Source of the DNA: Engraulis encrasicolus
Taxonomy: Eukaryota > Chordata > Actinopteri > Clupeiformes > Engraulidae
Length of the DNA: 64,000 nucleotides
NCBI RefSeq assembly: GCF_034702125.1
Contig: NC_085869.1
Span: 48,446,042-48,510,041, forward strand
Reading direction: 5' to 3'
Under the pieces are notes generated by a model that had not been told where the DNA came from, did no database searches, and was given only the letters and a program-made list of their open reading frames with translations. Positions within the stretch are counted from its first letter, which is position 1, and every line of letters starts with the position of its first letter. Made by a program: the position numbers and the translations under genes. This document shows positions 1 through 12,891 of this stretch, piece by piece.

Positions 1-103
<103 letters not shown>

Positions 104-149
104 ATTCAAACAGTGGTCTCACATAAACTACACAGCACCAATGTGGACA

Positions 150-476
150 GCAGAGCAGAGCAGAGGAGAGGAGAGGAGAGTAGTGGAGAGGAGAGGAGAG
201 AAGAGGAGAGGAGAGGAGAGGGGAGGAGAAGAGAGAGGAGAGGAGATGAGAGGAGAAAGGAGGAGGAGTGGAGAGGAGCTCAAGGAGAGGAGAGGAGAGG
301 AGAGGGAGAGGAGAAGAGAGAAGAGGAGAGTAGATGGGAAAAGAGAGGACAGGAGAGGAGATGGGAAAAGAGAGGAGAGGGGGAGAGGAAAGGAGAGAAG
401 AGAGGAGAGGAGAGGAGAGGAGAGGAGAGGAGAGGAGAGGAGAAGAGGAGGGGAGGGGAGGTGAGGGGAGAGTAGT
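150..476 (+). repeat. Polypurine (GAGAG/GGAGA)n tract
   Basis: About 325 nt that are almost purely A and G on this strand, built from irregular GAGAG, GGAGA and AAGAG words and interrupted by very few pyrimidines (one block near 278). The hAT copy at 33521-35923 carries the same tract on the other strand (35303-35604). The third copy lacks it. Long open frames here are low-complexity artefacts. Confidence 0.95.
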
Positions 477-702
477 GGAGAGTGTAAGCTCCTTCACAGC
501 CCACTGCTCACACACACACACACACACACACACAGGATTCAAACAGTGATCTCACATTCCACACAGCAGCAGCAATGTGGACTGAGCATCACGGCGGATG
601 CTCAAGACACACAGGATTCAAAACATGGTGTCATATAGACCGCTGAGCACCACGGCGAACAAACCGGTGTGATGGCTTTTGTGATACGAACTGGATTCTC
701 GT

Positions 703-709
<7 letters not shown>

Positions 710-799
<90 letters not shown>
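710..799. repeat. (CA)n microsatellite
   Basis: Pure CA run inside the first hAT copy, followed by the AGGATTCA word that also follows the other CA runs of this family. Confidence 0.97.
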
Positions 800-801
<2 letters not shown>

Positions 802-2933
802 ATTCAGTGGTCCAGACTCGGCGTTGGCGCAGGGGGTGTAGGTAAACAACGGTGGGGCAGTGCCATTTAACAAGTTTGAGTCAAGTTCACCATATAACTG
901 GCGGCAGAGTCACGTTTAGTTCTACCTAGGCTACCTACTGCACAGGCTGCGCTACTAGGCCTGCTAGGCCTACTCCTCCTCCCTACACCAATATGTCTGT
1001 TAGAAAGGTGGACACCACATTCAGATCAGACGCGATATGTGTCCAGGATTATACTGTATTTTTATAGGCCGTCAAGATACAAGGCCCTTCTCAGTGTTTT
1101 CTGGTCTTTGAAAGAGGGGACGCTGATAACCCCAAGCCACACGAGCATTTTGGACAAAAATGCTCAAGGTGAATTTTGAGGTCTGCTTATCAGCGTTCCT
1201 TTCACTCCACCACTCGAAAATACAGATCCGATGTTTGCGTTGTAATAGGCTACCGCTTACACAGCAACAATTCACAGTATGCATTCAACAACAGAATATC
1301 ACCCCACCGGGATGATCCTTCTGGTAGCCTGTGAAATAGATAATGAAGCCAGACGTGGCCGTGATCATGGACAGCTACCACCTCCGGTAGAAAAGACTAG
1401 AGTAGACAGAAAATAGGCACGACATGGTGCGTCATTTGAGGACACTCCTCCTGAGAACCGTCAACTATCCCCCTCATCCACATCATACCACTGCGGACCC
1501 AAACTCAACCTAAATAGGCTAAACAATAATGACGCTGAAATATTCCACAGTCGTTCATCTTGAGGATGGACATTTCAAAGAATGTCAGACGAGCCGAACC
1601 TCAAAGCGTGTATTATACAGCGTTTGATTATTAGAACTATCATTTTAAACTGCCTCGTTAGGATAGCAAGCAGCGTTATCATTTGGGCATACTGGGACTG
1701 GCAAAGTGAACACACAGCCGCAAACCAAACCAAAATCCAGGAACCCACAACCCCTAGCTATTAGTTCGTTCTGTTGCCAAAATCACTCGTGATGAATTAA
1801 TTCTTTGAGACATGTAGCCATTGCTATGTCATTCAAAACATTCTCACTAGTTGCAGGTTAAGATTACGCCTGAAATGCATATGTGAAACATAGCTACTGT
1901 AAAACCAATGCAACCGAACTATTTTTCAAACAACTCTTCCTTCATCTTGACAAAATCAAATAAAACTTAGACCCAAGTCAACGCCACGGCGGGCAAATGT
2001 AATAATCAAATTTCCTTACCTTGAAATGCTGTCTTGATTACAGGGCTTCTCGCAATAATATTCTCACGGTTTGACATATCCAACCCAGCTAGCAAACTGC
2101 TAACGTTGTTTTGCTTGTTGCCTCCCATTCCACATAGCCAGTCTTTTCGGTTGTTCCACTCACAGTGAAATAATCAAATAATATTCTGTCCAATCTCCTG
2201 AATCAATTTCCTCAGCTCTGGTGTCGGTCGTCCATTCTTTATCACGTCTTGTTTCCCTTGGAAATCCAACTTTGAGAATGATCTTAGTTTCGTTATGAAA
2301 TCCACTTCCATGGTAGCAGTCAACGTGAACAAGCTAGCATATTCTCTGATAGTGGCGCTATGACGTCACTGACAAAGCTAGACTCAACGGCAGAATGAGG
2401 TTGAGGCCAATGTGTTGCTCGCCGCACTACTCTATTTTTCAATGGGGTTATGCCAAAGCGCGCAGAGTAAAGAAATGATAATCACACGTAGAAAATAGTG
2501 AAAACAAATATCAGGAAAATGAGGGCACACCATACATATTTCTATTAAGTGTATAAAAACGTTTAATACAATATTACGAATTGCATACACAGAACGAGCA
2601 AAATGGCGCATGCGCTGAAGCTTGTTACTGAGGGATTGCGCAATCTGCGGTGAGGCCAACTCGGGAGTTGGCCCAAATTCAGTGTATTCGGAGCAGGAGG
2701 TGGGAAAATAGTGCGGTTTTGGCCACAAAAATGATTGAAAATGATTGAAACTGTTTAAATACTGCACAAATGGTAGTTATGGTAAATATGCTCGAAAACA
2801 GTAGTTATTATTGTTACTATTATTCACATTTACTGCATCTCATCATTCTCATGAAGTCTAGAAGAGACAGGTGAGGCACAGCCTCCCCTGCCGTATTGGA
2901 GTGCACGTGCCTGATGCAGTGCTACCTGTACAG

Positions 2934-4683
2934 CAGTGGCGGCTGGTAGTCTGTCAAACAGGGGAGGCTGTTCAATTACAATATGTCCAGAACGCAAAAA
3001 AAAGGGGGGGGGTGTCAATTTTGACACACATCTTACATTGGTCCTTAGCCACATATGGCCTCACACACTAAAGGACTCTTGTTGAAACACATTTGTTAAT
3101 CATTAATCATTATCCCCCTTGTAGCCTATTCATAGGGAAATGTTTTTTTTTATTATTATTATTATTATCATTAGGCCTACCTCCGCCACATAATGATGTG
3201 ATTGAGTTTGCCTTCGTTGTCTTTGTTCATTACTGGGTGCACGGCATAACTTACCACTAGAGGTCGCAAAATCTTTTTACTAGACATTGCCAGCACAGTA
3301 GGAAACGGGACTTGGCAGATACAGTTGATCAGACACCACTAAATCTCAAAAGAAACGGTTGTTCTTCCCTACCTTTTTCACCAAGTCAATATTAGGCAGT
3401 GCTCTGCTCTGCTCCTTGATATTCATTTTCTCCTCATAAGGACGACTGGAATTCGCCAGAATTTAATCCACAATGCTTGGCATTTTGCATAGCTCTCTAA
3501 CTTTCTTGCAAGCTAGCCCTATTACGAAAAGTAGGCAACTTCAACTTTTGAATTGGGAGATTAAAAAGGATAAGGACGTGCCACTATTAAGACTTTATTC
3601 GCAACACTAGGTTTACAAGAATTTGTACACAAAACTGGAGTAGGCTACACCGCAATGAATAGCTTCCTCACTGGTTACCACGACGAAACTTCTCAGTCAA
3701 ATTAATAACATACCGGTATCCGCATCTCAACTACTGTACTGCCCTACAATCTTAGAACGCAGTAACTCTGAAAACGGCAAACTGAGAAAAAAGGCTTCAA
3801 AGTTTTCCATATGGCGCGATAACTGTGTTGCCGGTAAATTGGTGGTGACACTTCCTGGTAATGCTCGTTTAGGGTAGAAATTTAATGCACACAAAAAAAA
3901 ATACAAAAAAACAACATTTATGTGACTTTTTGCCACAAAAAACAGAGTTACTGCGTTCTTGGCTGGTATTACTGCCACAAAATGGAGTTACTGCAGGAGT
4001 TACTGCGTTCTTAGCTTGTATTACTGTCTACTCCCAAACCAGTCCCATTGGAACGTGCAGCAGTAACTCGCCGACTTGCTGCGTTTTTGTTTAACTTTTT
4101 TTGGGTCATTTTTGCACTTTCAAAATGAGTTTTCTCCAAAACGGGACGGTGTTGGACCACCATTTTTGGACACAAGACAAATGAGGTAGTTTAGAACCCA
4201 TTTCCGATATAAAAAAAAATTCGACCATTTTGAGTTACTGCGTTCTTGTATTGCACGGCAGTGTAGTACTGACACGGGGTTCACCCAATCACAAGTCGGA
4301 GCTCCAGTCTCCGGTCCCTCCCTCCCCCTCTCTCTTCTCCATTCACTTCCAGTGAGGCTCAGTCTCAAAATAAAAAAAAATTTGCGGCAATAGCCAATGA
4401 CCGTTTAGCATTTTGCCATTAAAAATGCGTACAATCCCACATGCCATTGAAGTCCATTGAGACTCGACTCGATTGCGTTGTCATGAGCGAAAAAAAACTT
4501 GTGCGAGCCTCTGGATCTTATTACAGATTGGTTTCATCTCTAAGTTGAGCACATGCATTTCTATGGAGCTGGGTCTGAAATAGCAATGTTATTAAGTCGT
4601 GTAAAGCATTAGTTTCATACTATTCTCCGTGATTTTGGACAGGAGGCGGCGCCTCCCTTGTACTCAATGAGGAATCGCCTCTG
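2934..4683. mobile_element. hAT-like DNA transposon, non-autonomous
   Basis: The element starts CAGTGGCGGCTGG and its far end, read on the other strand, starts CAGAGGCGATTCC. It is flanked by perfect 8-bp direct repeats CTGTACAG at 2926-2933 and 4684-4691, the hAT hallmark. The word GTTACTGCGTTCT recurs inside in both orientations (about 3760, 3950, 4000, 4235), so part of the interior is a partial inverted or tandem repeat. No transposase frame was seen. It sits 20 bp from the right end of the first hAT copy. Confidence 0.8.
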
Positions 4684-4691
4684 CTGTACAG

Positions 4692-5364
4692 TAATATGCA
4701 CATTCACTGGATTGGCTGCCTATATCAAGGCAAAGGGCTACAAAGTTGCTTCAAGGTCGGCCTCAGCTTATCTGAAGGCTGTGAAACCGTATGTTCTATC
4801 CGGGATGTAGCATTCCTCCAATGCCAACAATCTTGCCATGCACTCTGCTCACAGAACTAGGCTCTCTGACATGACAGTCAGAGGATATCCTCAACTCTAG
4901 TGATGGGTCATACCCTGATATGGTATTCCCTACGGTAAGCACACTCATGTGCTTCACACGCTTTGAACGTCCCTCATATAATTCCCAACTTACTTAGGCC
5001 TATATCATCCATGGTGTCTAATATTATGCTTCACCCATCAGTAGCATCCATTGAGATCACGTCTCTGCGGGTCTGTTGTGGCTCATCCCGTTGGCATGCC
5101 TATGTTGGCCTCACAGCAAGTCATCCCAATTCTGAAGCCATGTGTTGTGAAGAAGAGGAGAGTGGGCTCACATGACTTGGAACCAAGGCCTTCTGTTATT
5201 TGAACCAAAAACCCAAAGTACTACCATATGTCATGACTCAAGGGGGCTTAGCTGTCCTCCCTGCTGGTTCCTTGGTCTGTCTGTGTTTCAGGTGCAGGAT
5301 TGGCAGGTGCGCTGACTGCTGATTGCTCATGAGTGGAGATGGTGCATAGGTGCCCCAAATTCCT
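4692..5364. other. Unassigned intergenic DNA
   Basis: Single-copy-looking sequence between two transposons. I see no gene, repeat or regulatory pattern. The short open frame at 4963-5175 has no recognisable domain. Confidence 0.5.
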
Positions 5365-5368
5365 TTAA

Positions 5369-7502
5369 CCCTTTAAGCGCCACACTTTATTTTTCAAAAA
5401 AGCTGAATATTGGCATGATAAATTCAAATGACTGTGGCTTGACACTGGTAACAGATAGAGCTTGACTGTCAATTAGACAAATATTGGGGATGACCCCAAG
5501 ATTATTTTGGGAGTAAATATGCATACCTAATTTGCATATTATGACGTCATATGGTGGCGGCCATTTTGAATTTTTAATAATTTTTGGAAAATATTGATAC
5601 TTTTCAATAGATTATTGAATTTATTGAGCAATATTTGACATTCCATTACTATCACATAGTGCACATACACTATGGTCAAGGAAATAAGTAGTTTTAGGCA
5701 GAATATATATAGTATATAAGCGCCACAATTTATTTTTCAAAAAAGCTGAATGTTGGCATGATAAATTCAAATGACTGTGGCTTGACACTGGTAACAGATA
5801 GAGCTTGACTGTCAATTAGACAAATATTGGGGATGACCCCAAGATTATTTTAGGAGTAAATATGCATACCTAATTTGCATATTATGACGTCATATGGTGG
5901 CGGCCATTTTGAATTTTTAATATTTTTGGGAAAATATTGATACTTTTCAATAGATTATTGAATTTATTTAGCAATATTTGACATTCCATTACTATCACAT
6001 AGTGCACATACACTATGGTCAAGGAAATAAGTAGTTTTAGGCAGAATATATATAGTATATATTGTAATATTGCAATAATATAATGCAATAATATTGAAAT
6101 ATATAATGCAACAATTACTACTTTTGCCATGAGGGCCGAACATGTTTGTATCTGTAACCTGTACCTTTTTACCTTGTGAAACTTTCACAGAAAGGGTCAG
6201 CACACATATTCAATTCATATTTATGCCTATTTTTACATCTGTATAGCCTACTAATGGCCTTTGGAGCAGGCGCTGTATAGGCAGTTAAATGGGTTGATCA
6301 TGGCACAGTTAGCAGTGGCTTCTACAGTTTGTCACTTACATTTCACAAAACTAATGGGCAAACTGTCACATAATGGGTATGAAATCACAAGTATCATGTC
6401 CATAGTATTGTGTCCAACGTAATTAGGCTACGTTATAGCCTGACACCTGAAGCCGATCAGGAACACAATCCCCGCCCCCTCGCGTGGCGAGCGCAGCGCC
6501 CTTCCACCCTCTCCCCCGTTTGAGGGAAATATATCGCCACCTCTTTCGTCTCTATTTGCTGTTTTACTGATTTGTATAACTCTTACAAAGACAGTCCAAA
6601 CACTGCGACCAGTCTGATTGTCAACGAGTCTAAAACATTCATGGTTTTTAGGGTTGCCTATGCGTCTTTCATTACCGTGCGTTCTATTACCAAAAACCTC
6701 TCCATACGGAGATATGGCCACGTTCGCCGCTGCCATCCACCCAGTAGAAGTCAGAAAGAGGGACAGAATGAGTGCGTGTGTGCTGCTTGGTGAACAGTGT
6801 TTGTCTGATCCCAGGATTATTGCGTTTGCGTCGGATAGGTGGCTACCCGCATAACCGGGGGCTGAATGGAGGGAGCCAAGCTAACATACCAGACCCACTT
6901 CTCTCACCCTAATTCCTCCACCCAATACCTGTATGGACACTACGACTGCATTCGCCACTACCACCGACTCCTTTGAGATCGGATAAAGTCACCGAATGAG
7001 TGTCAATGTGTGTGTGTGCTTAGAGAACATCCTTGCTTCGCATGTCGGCATCACTGCCTTCGGAAGTTTCGCCACGGTAAACAAAGAGTGCTCGTCCGAT
7101 CATTATCCTCCTCGTGAGATAAAAAACTGTCCTTCGGAGTCAGAATAGTCAAATAACATGCCCAGAACTTCACCACGATTCAACTTCTCACTAGCCATGA
7201 TGAAATAGCTCGCTGATAGTTCACTGATAACAACACAAATCCAACTCGTACGCCTCGAGTCAAAGACGCAAAGTGGCTACTTCCGCATTTTGTTGTCGCG
7301 TCACTTGTCGCGTGTTTTACTGCTTCACCAAAGACTCTGTGAACTACAAAATGACGCAATCGTAGTCTTGTTTGAAAGGGTAGCATGTCTGCCAACTACT
7401 GGTAGGGAGGATGAACTCTATTAAGACCGCTGGTTTGATCTACATGCGCTTTTGTTCATGATGACGCACCGTCGCAATTCTGCGACTTTGGCGCTTAAAG
7501 GG
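5369..7502. mobile_element. piggyBac-like TTAA element, non-autonomous
   Basis: Flanked by TTAA at 5365-5368 and 7503-7506, with 14-bp perfect terminal inverted repeats CCCTTTAAGCGCCA (5369-5382) and TGGCGCTTAAAGGG (7489-7502). TTAA duplication with CCC-starting ends is characteristic of piggyBac. No transposase is visible. The first part is a tandem duplication (5375-6060). A diverged, interrupted copy lies at 27556-30424 and a fragment near 24150-24310. Confidence 0.85.
5375..6060. repeat. Tandem duplication, about 343-bp unit x2
   Basis: The block starting AAGCGCCACA at 5375 repeats from 5718 with few differences. Both units contain the words TGACTGTGGCTTGACACTGG and GGCGGCCATTTTGAATTTTT. 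The single-unit state is seen in the related copy at 27556. Confidence 0.9.
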
Positions 7503-7506
7503 TTAA

Positions 7507-7975
7507 AAACCAGTCTGCTCCCACAGCAGACAGTTGCTGCAAAGAGATAATAGCTGCAGCAAAGTTTTGAAAGCTGCAGCAAAGAGACTGGTTCATTGGC
7601 CTGACAGTGAGAGCACACCCATGATCCTAGTAATGGCCACACTATCATACACTGACCTTTTTGAGACCTTTGAGGTACCGTATAAGTGGCACAAGTGTGA
7701 ATCTTTTATGGAAATAATTTACATAAAAATGAAATGAAACTGGCTCCTTCAATGATGCTGCACATTATTCTGTAATGTTGGGAATTACATGAAGGTGGTC
7801 CTCTTGTCCATTCTTTTGGACAATTGTTCTATGAAATGAATTAATAGGATTTTCTTTTACTTTCTGATCAGTCACGAGAGTTAAGTTGGAGGCAACAGGC
7901 CAACTTTTTGCAACTAGCCAATTGCTAGCCGACATGTGCGCACAAGATTTACAGTGTGTCACCCCAAATTCCAGA
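7507..7975. other. Unassigned intergenic DNA
   Basis: A short run near 7530-7590 repeats the word GCTGCAGCAAAG. Otherwise I see no gene or repeat. Confidence 0.4.
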
Positions 7976-7999
7976 TGCTCTTCCTATGAGACGAAACAT

Positions 8000-8660
8000 T
8001 TAATGTAATGACAGTTATGTGACTATCAAAATATTACCAACAGGCGTACAAAATAGCATAATAGCTTAATAAACCTGAAAATACCAAATGTTCATATTTT
8101 GCTACAATGTTGGCCATCTTGGATTTTGCTTCTAAAAATTGGAAACAGATTGTTTTGTTTTCAGAGGGGGTCCTAGAAATATAAAACACAAATTATCAGA
8201 GGGGCCAGCTCAGATTTGGGATGAGACACATTAGCTGGCCATATATACTAGAGAGGTGCGCAATCGTTTTCTAGATGTCATGTTGAATTTTTATAAATTT
8301 TAAATGATTTTTGAAAAAGTTCATGTAATGACTGACTGAACTCATTTTTGCTATATGTTATGTCAGCCATCTTGGATTTTGGTTCTAAAAATGAAGGGGG
8401 GAAATAGAATCAGGTAGTTTTGTATTCAGGGGGTCCAAGAGATGCTAAAAAACACCAATTCAAAAAATGTATATGACATGTGTCCTTCCATTACATTCAA
8501 TTTTGTTAGAATCTGACTGCATATCCGCCATCTTGGATTTTGGGCGTTTCCACTTCGGGGAAAAAATGGAAACAGGTGGATTTGAAGACTATGGGGTTTG
8601 TAGTTGATAAAAATCACAATTTGGAAAAATCTATATGAAATGTTCCTAAACCTCTTTTTT
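8000..8660. repeat. Degenerate tandem repeat
   Basis: The words GCCATCTTGGATTTTG, GGGGTCC or GGGGTTTG, and a final ATGACATGT or ATGAAATGT recur three times (around 8109, 8366 and 8527), giving diverged units of roughly 160-260 bp. No coding potential. Confidence 0.6.
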
Positions 8661-8689
8661 CTGACATATCCACCTGCACTATAACCGGC

Positions 8690-9150
8690 TAGCGTAGCGT
8701 TGTAACGAGTGCCTTCCAGCATGTTTCAGTGTAAAATTCCACCGCGTTTCAAAACACGGATTTCGTAGCGTCATTAATTTATCAACTTCCATCTGTTTAG
8801 TGATCTCTAATGACTAACAAACATCACTTGCAGACCGGCTGTTTCAATTCATAGACGTTTTTTTGGTTAGAAATACTGTATAAAACATTTCTGTGACATT
8901 TAACAGACCAGGTCACCGGCATGCTGCCACTTCCTCGTTCAGCAACAAGTGAATGTTCCAATCTGAGTAAAATAGAGGGGGTGTCCGCCGTTTGGCGGAC
9001 CAAACCATTTTGAGCAGGGGTGTTTTTACTGGTGGGATTCTTTGTAATGTATTTTATATTATGAAAATAAGAAAATGGTTTTACTTGTCTATGTGTTTTG
9101 TTTGCATTTCTTTGGTTTGTTATTTTGGGCGTTTGTTTGCTATTTAGTTG
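8690..9150. repeat. Dispersed repeat with inverted copy at 24310-24760
   Basis: This stretch reappears in reverse orientation inside the hAT element at 23873-25397. Examples are the words GCATGCCGGTGACCTGGTC / GACCAGGTCACCGGCATGC and AGAATCCCACCAGTAAAAAC with its complement. It is probably a fragment of that hAT family or of something both captured. The open frames here run on both strands and have no recognisable domain. Confidence 0.8.
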
Positions 9151-9269
9151 CACACATGCCTTCCCCCAGTTCAGCCTTGCTATTGGTACAAAAATGTTTT
9201 AACAAAGGCAAAAACACTTGGTTGTACTGGTCAAAATTTGCTCCTCAAATTGCAGGAAATTGTGTTTGA

Positions 9270-10788
9270 GAGCATTAGAAGTGTAAAAATGTTGCGGGGG
9301 AGAATACCCCAAGATATCCCTAAAACACTTGTGCCTGCGGGTCGAGGCGCCGCGGGTCGAGGCGCCGCGGGGCACCCGCGACGGCGCGCGGCAAAGCCAT
9401 GTTAAAAAAAGTAAGACACCCTAAAAAAAAATCCTGCCTAAAAGCCTGACGTCAACTATTAACATTTCCCTTACACGCGGCACCCGATGTAAACGCGGTT
9501 AGCGATGATCATACGGTTAGCGATTTGGACGAGGTTCCTCGCATCTCGCCGCGTCAAAACGCCTCGTTGCGCATGTTCTGTTACTCACCCGATGTTACAT
9601 GTTTGCACTTATGATGAACCAACTTCAATACCCCCAAGGTCACTTCCTAATGCTTTTTCCTCATTCTCTGTTCCTTGAGGACTTATCTAACCAATAGAGT
9701 ACCAGCAGCTTGCTACACTACTTTTGAAAGACAGTATTTTTCCCATCACATTACACGTCTCACGATCAACTGCCACTCCACTCGAGATCTACTGGTAGAC
9801 CGTTGTGACGGACGGCTCCTTCTACTCCGATTCCACCCCTCTGACTCACTGCACTGAGCCACGCACCGCGCTGCGCTCTGGCTAATTAGGCGCAGCTGAA
9901 GAGCATTGCTATTAGCGTGAGCGTTGCACCTTCACGCCACTCTCTTTCTTTAAAAAGTTCAGTTTCGCACACACGACACGAGAGCCATACACACACGCAC
10001 CACGCTTACTGATTGCAGGACCAAACAGCAGATCTAAGTCTACATATTATCACGGCCGTATAGGAGGCACCGAAAAACGTCACTGGATTCCTTTGTTCGC
10101 AACTTTGCATGACCGGGAAGGATCCAGGGTTGAACTTGAAAAATCTGTGAGTTAAATCATTACTAAGACTCTGCTGGTTCGTGACTCTCGCAAACATATT
10201 TTTTGACCCACTCACGCATACAACACACACATACACGACACAATACACGACCACTCTTCTCCCTTCTCTTTTTCCCCTTTTGAATGGACTGTTTTTGTTG
10301 GATTAATTAATAACTGAATTTGAGGAATACCCTTTTCTGTTTTGGATTACCATTTTTGGTGGAATATATTTTTGAATAAGACTCTCGGAGCTTAAATTGG
10401 AACAGTTGTTTTGTCTCATTTTTTCGCACCCACTACCTTTTTTCTGATGGTGATTGGACTTTTGGTCATTAAGTGCAGTACCCTGTCCGGCCATCGTTAC
10501 AACGTGATTGACTGGTTGGGCACCTTCTTTACATGGCCATAACTACCATAAACCTCCTTCGTATAAAAGCGCACGTGTTTCTGTACTTTTTCCTCGATGA
10601 GAAAATGCGTAGTGAAGTCTGATCTTTGTTTTGTCAGAGAAGGAAGATGATGTCTAGTTTGCCTTTTGAAAGTGTGCTTTGGGAATTGTGTGATGATAAA
10701 ATCAGGGAGCACGATCAGTGTTAAGACAACACTACGTTTGTCATGCATTTGCTGGATCAAACTAGAACTATGCCAGGCCATGGCTAAA
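9270..10788. other. Unassigned DNA with a GC-rich duplicated motif
   Basis: Contains a GC-rich patch at 9331-9395 where GCGGGTCGAGGCGCC is repeated twice in tandem and followed by CGCGACGGCGCGCGGC. A TATAAAAG word occurs near 10563. No gene is recognisable. A solo LTR at 9593-10500 was considered and not supported. Confidence 0.4.
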
Positions 10789-10973
10789 GGACTCGACTGT
10801 GGGGAGTTCCGGTTTGGCAAATGGCGGAGTAGGTCGCAAATCAGAATAGCTCTGTCTGAATTCGACATTTATTGGACATTTTAGGAACTGAGTGACTTTA
10901 AGACGCAAATAATTGCCAGTAGGATCAACCGGCACTTATATTTTATTTAAACAAAAACAGTAACCGATGCCAA

Positions 10974-11793
10974 ATGCCTTTTATGATGGGGAAAACAAAA
11001 CCGCAAAGCAAGAAAACTGAAGGCGACGCCGAGCTAGCATCAACCATGGCTAGCAATGATGGAGACGGCACCACTCCTGTGTCCCTAACCGACATACAGA
11101 CATTGCTTGCGGGCATGGAAGAGCGGATTATTACCAATTTGACTTCGCAAATATCGACCAACCACGCAGGTATCGCCAAACATGACGAAACAATACAAAG
11201 CATTGAGACCTCGATGAACGACTTCCAGGATAGAATAACTGCCCTTGAAGCATCTGTCGGCTATCTTTCCAAAGAGAATGAGCAGCTAAAGCTAAAGCTG
11301 GATGACTTGGAGAATAGGTCCAGGCGATGCAACATACGTATCACAGGCATACATCGAATCCTGTCTACAAGAAATGTTTGAAGAAGGCGCCTTCTCGCGG
11401 CCCGTGGTTGTCGATAGGGCGCACAGACTAAATATCAAGAAAAAGAAACGAGGGGACACACGCCCGCGTCCTTTCATAGCCTGCCTGCATCATTTTCAGA
11501 CGAAGCAACGCGATATGGAGCTTGCCAGAGACAAGGGATCGCTAGATTACAATGGATCAGAAGTCCACATCTTCGCGGACTACAGCGCAGAGGTTGCCAA
11601 GAAGAGAGCCGCATTCGCCCCGATAAAAACCCGGCTGAGAAATGATGGACTACACTTCAATGTGCTTTTCCCTGCTAAACTCAGAGTGAATGTCAACGGT
11701 GCTACACACGACTTCAGCTCACCTGAAGAGGCCGCCGCCTTCCTGGATGGTCCACGATCACCACCGCAGCCCATGGAACCATCACGGGACTAA
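10974..11793 (+). pseudogene. LINE ORF1 protein relic (RNA-binding, coiled coil)
   Basis: In L1 elements ORF1 makes a trimeric RNA-binding chaperone that coats the element's RNA. Here the first frame (10974-11381) has a charged start, then a heptad-rich coiled coil at about residues 45-110, ending in the typical ENRSRRCNIRITGI motif that opens the RNA-recognition domain. Right after this the frame breaks. The rest, including RAHRLN and the LHHFQTKQRD-type segment, continues in another frame (11302-11793) to a stop at 11793. Compared with usual L1 ORF1, roughly 25 residues appear lost at the break. The first in-frame ATG at 10974 is chosen; the second at 10986 is also possible. Not functional. 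Confidence 0.85.
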
Positions 11794-12891
11794 TTATCAG
11801 GACAGTTTCCATTTCCAATTTTTCAAATCTGATAGCTGGACGTTTTGGTGAGTGCTCTGGTGTGTTTTCCCATCGCGGCATGAGACTGCTTGCTGTAGCC
11901 CACGCAGTTCTCCCCTCTTTCACGCATTGTTATGGGCTACTTGGTTAAATAGTTCACGGGTGTTTTGAAAGTTTGCCAAGCCTTTGAAAGTTGATCAAAC
12001 CAAATACTGGTTTGATCCAATTACGTTTTTTGATGTTGTCTTTTGTTTAGTGTACGCATAATCACTAGCCTACAGAACCGGACTGTTTTCTGTGTCAATT
12101 TGACCCTACATTATTTGAAAACCTGAAATCGGTGCAGATTAATTTAGCCTGTCAAACAATATGAAAGATGATTTGCCTAACAGTCATATCCAGCTGCTTA
12201 TCACGCGACTGTTGACTTCATCACTGAACTTTTTTCCCCCCCAGCTCTCCTTTTCAATGTATTATTTTCCTTTCTATTCTTTGGTTCTCTTTCACATTTA
12301 AGAGTGTGACGTAGGCTATAGTAAGGGTCAATGTGACAAATGTTTACATGGATAAAAGGCAATGGTTTATTATAATTAAAATGTTCCCTCCTTTTCAGAC
12401 AGAGTTAACAGTGTTAAGAGTGCAAGTTAGAAGTAAGCACACGTGTGTAAGGGTATTTGGTATGGGTTTAGGACTTACAGGTTTTTTTTTCTTTTTTTTT
12501 TCTTCCCCTCCCCTTTCCTACCTTTATGCACACCACTACATGTCCCTCCCCTTTCCCCCGCTGCTGCCTCTCACATTCTCACTTTAAGTCACAATGACTA
12601 CTAATACAGCTTCTAAGGTTATGATGATTAACCCTGTTAAATTCATATCCTGGAATGTGAAAGGTGTTAACAACGCGACTAAGAGACGGAGAGTCATGTC
12701 TCACCTCCAACAGTTGAAGGTCGACATCGCATTTTTACAAGAAGCACATCTTTGTAATATTGCTTGGTTATTGCTTGGTTGAAACAACACTGGGTTGGTC
12801 ATGTATTCCACAGCGCATTTAATGCCAAAGCTAGAGGTACAGTCATTTTAATAAATAAAGGCATCTCCTTTGAGTCTAAACAAGTAATTAA

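Noticed and set aside
9593..10501. Possible solo LTR starting TGTTAC and ending GTTACA
   Set aside because: Flanking 5-bp sequences do not match, and I see no primer-binding site, polypurine tract or second copy.
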